Source of the DNA: Lasiosphaeris hirsuta
Taxonomy: Eukaryota > Ascomycota > Sordariomycetes > Sordariales > Lasiosphaeriaceae
Direction of reading: 5' to 3'
Length of the DNA: 64,000 nt
Assembly: GCA_030549175.1 (NCBI GenBank)
Contig: JAUKUA010000002.1
Location: 558,001-622,000 of the forward strand
Shown: one piece after another, positions 58,991-64,000 of the stretch
How positions within the stretch are numbered: the first letter of the stretch is position 1
Layout of the letters: each line of letters begins with the position of its first letter
Notes under the pieces: generated by a model
Databases searched by the model: none
Told to the model about the DNA's origin: nothing
What the model saw: the letters and a program-made list of their open reading frames with translations, nothing else
Made by a program: the position numbers and the translations under genes

Positions 58991-61227
58991 TTATAACATT
59001 TAAGAATGTTATAGCCTTGATGTCTATAACGATGGTATCCCTTACTTACCTTATGTTTGTTAATTTCGGCTTGTTTTATCCTAGTAATAACTTCCTTGTA
59101 GGTTTACTAGTACTTTATTTAGGTAGATACCGGGAGGTTGTCTTTTTTATCTTATTACTTTTGTTTTAGATTTCTCTTAGGTTTTCCTTTAGTAGATATT
59201 AGATCGGGACGGGAGCTAGAGGTATTAGTTTCCTCTTAGTAACTATCCTTCTTCGAACGTTTCTTATTATTCGAAGTAGATTCTTCTTTTCTTTACTTAG
59301 CCTTATGATTAATTTCGTAATTCTTCATTTTGTCTTCATAGATTAAGCTAGTAGTAACGACGGCTTCGAGAAAGTTAGTATCGTCGGTAGAAAGATGTTC
59401 CGTATGTAAATAGATTAAGTCTATTATGGCGTTAGAGATAGTGTTAGTAACTAGTGATTATAGGGCTTATCTATTAAAATCGATAGTATAATTTAGTTCT
59501 TAAAGTTTTATTACGTATTTGTTTATATCTCTATCATAGGTTAGGGCCTTTATAACCTCGTAGTCTTTAGCTCTTTGTACTAGGTCATAGAAACGTTTAA
59601 TTATGGCGGTAGTATAGTTGTTCCATTGATTTACTAAGTTAAGCTTTTCGATTTAAGTCTCTCTTTTTTAATGCTATTTGAGGATAGTACCTTTGATAAG
59701 AGTATTAACAAAATCAATTTTGGCCTTGTTGTCGAGGAAACTTCATTTATAGACATTGAAGTATTTCTTGATAAAGTGTTATTACGTCTCGAACTTACTT
59801 TTATCCTTTCTATTATATTTTTTAGGTTTTACCATGGTTATAACAATGTCCTAACTACGAGATTTCTAAATTATATTAGTATTATTATAAATTAAGTCTT
59901 AGTTAGTATAGATAAGGTTGAGAAGGATTACTATAGGATCGTATAGGGGTGAAAGGTTCCGGGAACCCGGACCCTAAGGTCCTAGGGGTTCTAGGGGCCT
60001 TAGTAGGCCTTTTGGTAGTCTAGGAGGGCCGGGAGGTAGACTTATATGATAAAAATTATTATCAGAGTTGTTATTATCGTTATCTAGGAGAGGTAACATT
60101 TTTGTCTTAGTAGAACGGAGAGGTAAGTTCCCTCTTATGTTTTTATTTCTTATTTTAGTATTAGAATTCTATATGTTATCTACCTATCTTCGGGCTCGTA
60201 CCGAGATTTCCTAGGTAGCCTTTCTTTAGAGGTTATGGTTTGAGAGGGGGTCTTCGTCTTAGTCGAAGTATCGTATGGAGGTTGATTTTTTAGACGGTTA
60301 TGATAGCTGTCATAAGGATTTAACAGATAGGGTTTTCTATAAATGTATCATAGCTTTTTAGATGATTTGTTCCTTATTATAAGGCCTTATCCGTGTCAAC
60401 CTTGATACGAGAACTTTTTTAACGAGGTTGTTAGAGTAGGCCTTAAGCTGATCGAACAATTCTTAGTCCTTCGGGGTCCGTGAGACTTCCGGTTATTAGA
60501 GTGTCATGAGGGAATTAAGCTAGCTTTGGGCCGTAGTAGACTAGTGGTTAAATTTCGTATTATAATAATCTTATCGAGCTTGTTTCTCTTCTTAGATACG
60601 GAGGAGTTCCTTAACTCTAACAAGCTCGGTATTTTATTCTTAGGCCTACGTTTTTTGTTCTTAAGTTTGTTATACTTAGCGTAGCTTTTGTTTAGTAATC
60701 TCTTTATAGAGGGCCTCGGTACGTGTAACGATAAGATTAAGGGATTTTTTATATTAGGCCGTTTAAGTAGCGAACTAAGCTAATTTCTAGTTGACCTTAA
60801 TACTAAAAGTAATATAAAAAGCTTCTAATTTTTACTAAGTACTTTTAAGGATATATTAGTTTGTTTTGACATATTATACCATTAACTAATAGTTAGTAAC
60901 TAAGGTAGTAAATGTTAAAGTAAGTAAATCGAGTCTTTTCTTATTTTTATATGTATTATTAATAAAGAAGTAAAGTTTCTTATAAGCTTTAGTAACTTGA
61001 TTGTAAAGATAAATAAACTATTAAGGTGGTTTAACGAGGGTTTCGGAGCTCGATAGGAGTATAGGGAACTTTTTAATAGTTTGTATTTCTATTTCGGAAG
61101 GTTCCTAAATTATAAGGTCGGTCTTAGGATTAGGTTCGGTTTCCCGGCCCCGGAACGTAGCCGAATATAATATAGGATTACCGGCTATTGTTAATGGAGT
61201 GGTAGGTGAAAGGGTGGTATATAAAAG
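58991..61227 (-). pseudogene. Gypsy A3 gag and leader
   Basis: Nucleocapsid knuckle near 58995-59035 reads HRYRHQGYNILKCYNGKTED on the minus strand (last Cys kept, first Cys and His lost). Scattered gag-like blocks follow to about 61100. This copy was the reference that let the two A1 pieces be recognised. Confidence 0.6.
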
Positions 61228-61239
61228 AGAAAGATTATC

Positions 61240-62556
61240 TATGACATAAGCTAGTCTATGGAGGTTTAGGATATAACAACTATAAGGTGAGATATTAAAT
61301 AAAGAGTTAGACTATAAAGCTTTAATCTTTTTCTAACTTCTCGACTTAACCATTTAATAAACTATCCCGATAATTATTGTTAGTTTAGTTTAGAGCTTTT
61401 ATACAACGAACTTAGAGACTTAATCTTCGTAAGGTTAATAAGTATAAGGTTTAATTTAGAGGTTTAAAATAGAACGGTAAGGAAGTTAACTATCGTAATA
61501 TAAAGTGGTAGAGAACTAGGGAGAAGGAGGTTTAGGGAGATGGAGTAATTTAATAGAGGATAGGATATAATACTTCGTAGTTATAAGTCAGGAGAAATAG
61601 AAGGGTTTATAAGGTTATATTATCCCTTAGCTTTATTAAAGTTTAACTGATAATCTTTCTAGGTTTGTCTAAAAAGAACTAAGGAGCTTCTTCCTCTCGA
61701 GGATCCGTCGTAGTATACCTACTTTACTTATAGAAGGCTATGTATAAAATATAAGGATATCGAAATATCTTAAAGGATCTTCCTAGCTACTTGTTAGTCT
61801 CAAATCTCCTTTTTAGCCGCCCGTTTCTCGTGTCTTATAAATCAGCGGTTATAAGCTAAGTGAAACCGGCCTATTATATGTTAGTCCACGGCCGGTATTA
61901 ATACTTATCTATATAGCTCTAGTGGCATGGTGTTCATTACTACAGATATTCTTTCACGTCCTTAATACTTACGTTAGCTATAGCGTTGTTAGGTTGATCC
62001 CTAGGTCGGCTGTTACAGCAACGGTTCCCTTTATGACTTATACGCGGGGGTCGCGGTCACCTGTCGCTACTGAAGCTAGACTCCGGAGAACGTCGGGTTC
62101 TAGGTCTTCCAAAGGAATGTCAACGATAGCGGGGAGGTCTATGATTCGAAAGACCAGCTGTAGGGTCTGGGCTGACTGTGTAAGCCTTGACTACGATGTT
62201 GAGGTTAAATGGCTTATTCATGACAAATCTGAAGTCTAATGACGTTACCTAGTACGGGCGAGATCCGTTTGTATGGCTGCTCTAGCTTGTGAGTGGTTCT
62301 GGGTATTCCGTCGTAACCCGTGGGTACTTAGGAGAATCTGCTGACCTGTGTGCCGGCTGAATAGGCTATTAGCCATACGTGGGATCGTGTCCCGAGGTTG
62401 AGCTACGTTGTGGCTATCTTCTGTGATAGTTCTCTTATCTACGTGATCGTGGGTCAATGGGTATGTGCTTCTTGTGTGTGGTTCGTGCCGTTGGTGTGTG
62501 GCTCGGTTAAGGAGGTCGATGACCTTGTTGACCTAGGTGAGCCTACCAGTGTGACA
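61240..62556 (-). repeat. Gypsy A3 5' LTR
   Basis: 1317 bp, exactly the length of the 3' LTR. The start (display strand TATGACATAAG) next to the internal region is strongly mutated; the outer end (CCAGTGTGACA) is nearly clean. Confidence 0.9.
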
Positions 62557-64000
62557 ATTATCTTATAGAAACTAAATTGATACGATTTATTATGAACTAT
62601 CTTAAGTACTGTTTTAACGTACGTTCTTAGGATATAGAGGCGATGATTTCTATCGTGATCGACGTGATATAGTAACTTGTCCCTGATCTTAAATAGTCCC
62701 ATTGGAAGTCGTGGGTACCTCTTAGGTACTTTAGTACGTTTTGCCTGTTATGGTATGATAGGTTTTTCTATCCTGGCGTTGATACCGGCTATTAACTTAT
62801 TATATTTCGTATCGTTCTTATAACCTTTATATAGGGCGGTTCTAAACGAGTCGTTGATAATAAGCTCGGCACTTACCTAAGTAACTATAACGGATATCTT
62901 ATCTCCTACGTTCTATGCCATGGCTTAGATATCATCGAGCTCGTTAGATTTATTTACCTTAAGTTCCTTAGAGTCTTATTTAAACGTTAGAAGCCGTGAG
63001 AGTGTATTAGGAACGACGTTAAGAACGTCCGGGATATAAAAAATGTCAATCTTAAACTGAGAAAGCTAGTTTACCGTATTTATAAGCTTAAGGTTAGCTT
63101 TGTTTAGGTCTATCGTTACTAAAGACGTGTACTTAATGATACCTTTAGTGGGAGCGTGATCCGTTAGGATATTTAGGCGATGTTAGTTTGACTAAACTAT
63201 ATTCCTAAGCTTTCTAACTGTTTATATAATTACTATAACCTCTACCTCTATAAATTTGTATTTCTACTTGGTCACGGTAGTTACTTTTGATAAGAACATA
63301 ATCGGTAGAACCTTCTTTATTACGAGGTCGTACCTTAGGATTACTTTCCTATCTTAGTTATCCTTAAGTTAGAAAACGAAGAGGTTAAAAGCTCCTTTAT
63401 AAGTATCGACTTTAAAGAATAATAACTTCGTTTTAACGTAATAATAAGTCATAAATTATGTATATAAGTGTTCTTATAGTAGGTGGAAAGATTTCTATTT
63501 ATCTTTTGAAGGTTGAAAACGTATTTTCGATATGTAGGCCTTCCTTACGTTCTTTGTACTTCCGTTTATAATTTTTCTTTCCTTATAGCCTAATATTAGT
63601 AATGCCGTCTTTTTCTTTTATAACGGTTTAGCTTTGACGTCATATTAAGTAATCTCATGTCGTAGCTATCTAGTTATTTTTAGATAGATCTTAAGTATAT
63701 TTAGTATGTCTAGGAACTTTATCTTCTAGAAAGTTATAATTCGATCATCCGTTTTCGCGACTCTTTCTCCGTTAATAATATATCTTAGGAGTTAAATCGT
63801 TAGATAGGCCACGAATAACTTACTGACATTAATATATATTCTTATGTTCTCTAAAAGCTTAAGTACCTTACTTATGTACTTATAGTACTTGTCTTTTGTG
63901 GTACTAAAGACGACGATATCATCAATGTATACCCGTACGAAATCTTAACTGTTACGGAATAAGCGGTCTATGAAACGTTAGGCAAAAGTAGGTAAGTTCT
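62557..64000 (-). mobile_element. Gypsy B2, part 3: pol (integrase N-terminus, RNase H, RT), runs off the window
   Basis: The sequence resumes B2 after A3 (ATTAT then cttatagaaac), matching B1 from about 26640 to 28080. Minus-strand blocks include IRDKLLYHVDHDRN (integrase N-terminal region, about 62640-62690). The RT active-site box is still intact as YIDDIVVFS (about 63908-63935), unlike B1. RIP-type stops are still present. The 5' end of B2 and the rest of A1 lie beyond 64000. Confidence 0.85.

Larger units (their letters stand above)
52513..62556 (-). mobile_element. Gypsy A3, complete copy carrying a solo LTR insertion
   Basis: Flanked by ATTAT. LTRs of 1317 bp lie at 52513-53829 (3') and 61240-62556 (5'). 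The PPT (element sense aggagaggagatag) abuts 53829 and the primer site lies at 61228-61239. Net length without the solo LTR and one duplication is about 8.7 kb, as for A2. It is less mutated than A2 in many places. Confidence 0.9.

Noticed and set aside
15400..64000. CRISPR arrays, rRNA or tRNA genes in the AT-rich block
   Set aside because: Repeats present are LTRs, terminal repeats and tandem units; no regular repeat-spacer array and no cloverleaf or rRNA-like segment was seen. The compositional bias is explained by RIP.
15400..64000. Centromere or mitochondrial insertion as the source of the AT-rich block
   Set aside because: The block is explained by identifiable nuclear Gypsy and pogo elements with target duplications; mitochondrial genes were not seen. 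A centromeric or subtelomeric location cannot be excluded from sequence alone.

Overview
The window looks like a filamentous ascomycete (Pezizomycotina). Genes have short spliceosomal introns of about 50-70 nt. It contains fungal-type families: a DUF1996 secreted protein, a fungal HNH-nuclease protein, a CorA-like two-helix membrane protein and an NB-ARC (NLR) fragment. The right three quarters carry the signature of repeat-induced point mutation (RIP): CpA is depleted, TpA is very abundant, CpG is kept, and Gln/Trp codons have become stops. I cannot name the species.

Positions 1 to about 15,400 are an ordinary-composition, gene-poor segment. It holds two intact multi-exon genes: a DUF1996 secreted protein (minus strand, 2642-3985, six exons) and a CorA-like membrane protein (plus strand, 11971-14958, five exons). 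It also holds several broken genes: an LRR/F-box-like fragment, an NB-ARC fragment, a degenerate single-pass membrane protein, an HNH-nuclease gene with three nonsense codons (6737-8587) and an unrecognised short gene. Remnants of pogo/Fot-type transposon ends lie near 690-790.

From about 15,400 to 64,000 the sequence is one block of nested, RIP-mutated transposable elements. I could resolve the nesting from target-site duplications (TSDs). Gypsy family A (LTR about 1.32 kb, self-priming type): copy A1 begins at 19000 on the plus strand and is split by B1, then by B2. Gypsy family B (LTR 234 bp, about 9.67 kb, with an extra 3' ORF): B1 is complete at 22848-32515; B2 starts at 32774 and runs out of the window. 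B2 is itself split by A2 (33461-49404) and A3 (52513-62556). A2's 3' LTR is split by Gypsy C (34495-41711, LTR 479 bp, with an extra 3' ORF). A3 is split by solo LTR A4 (55106-56433). Two pogo/Fot elements lie at 16914-18775 (in a tandem repeat) and 19938-21798 (in A1's LTR). A solo B LTR lies at 16495-16727. No transposon protein is intact.

The points most worth a second look are these. (1) Mutation load follows element boundaries: heavy in the centre of each element and light at both ends, in all five families. (2) Families B and C each carry an additional sense ORF between pol and the 3' LTR; that of C shows a possible PD-(D/E)XK nuclease signature. (3) Family A, and probably C, has a primer-binding site complementary to its own LTR, as in Tf1-type self-priming. 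All statements about homology come from reading motifs by eye; no database search was possible.
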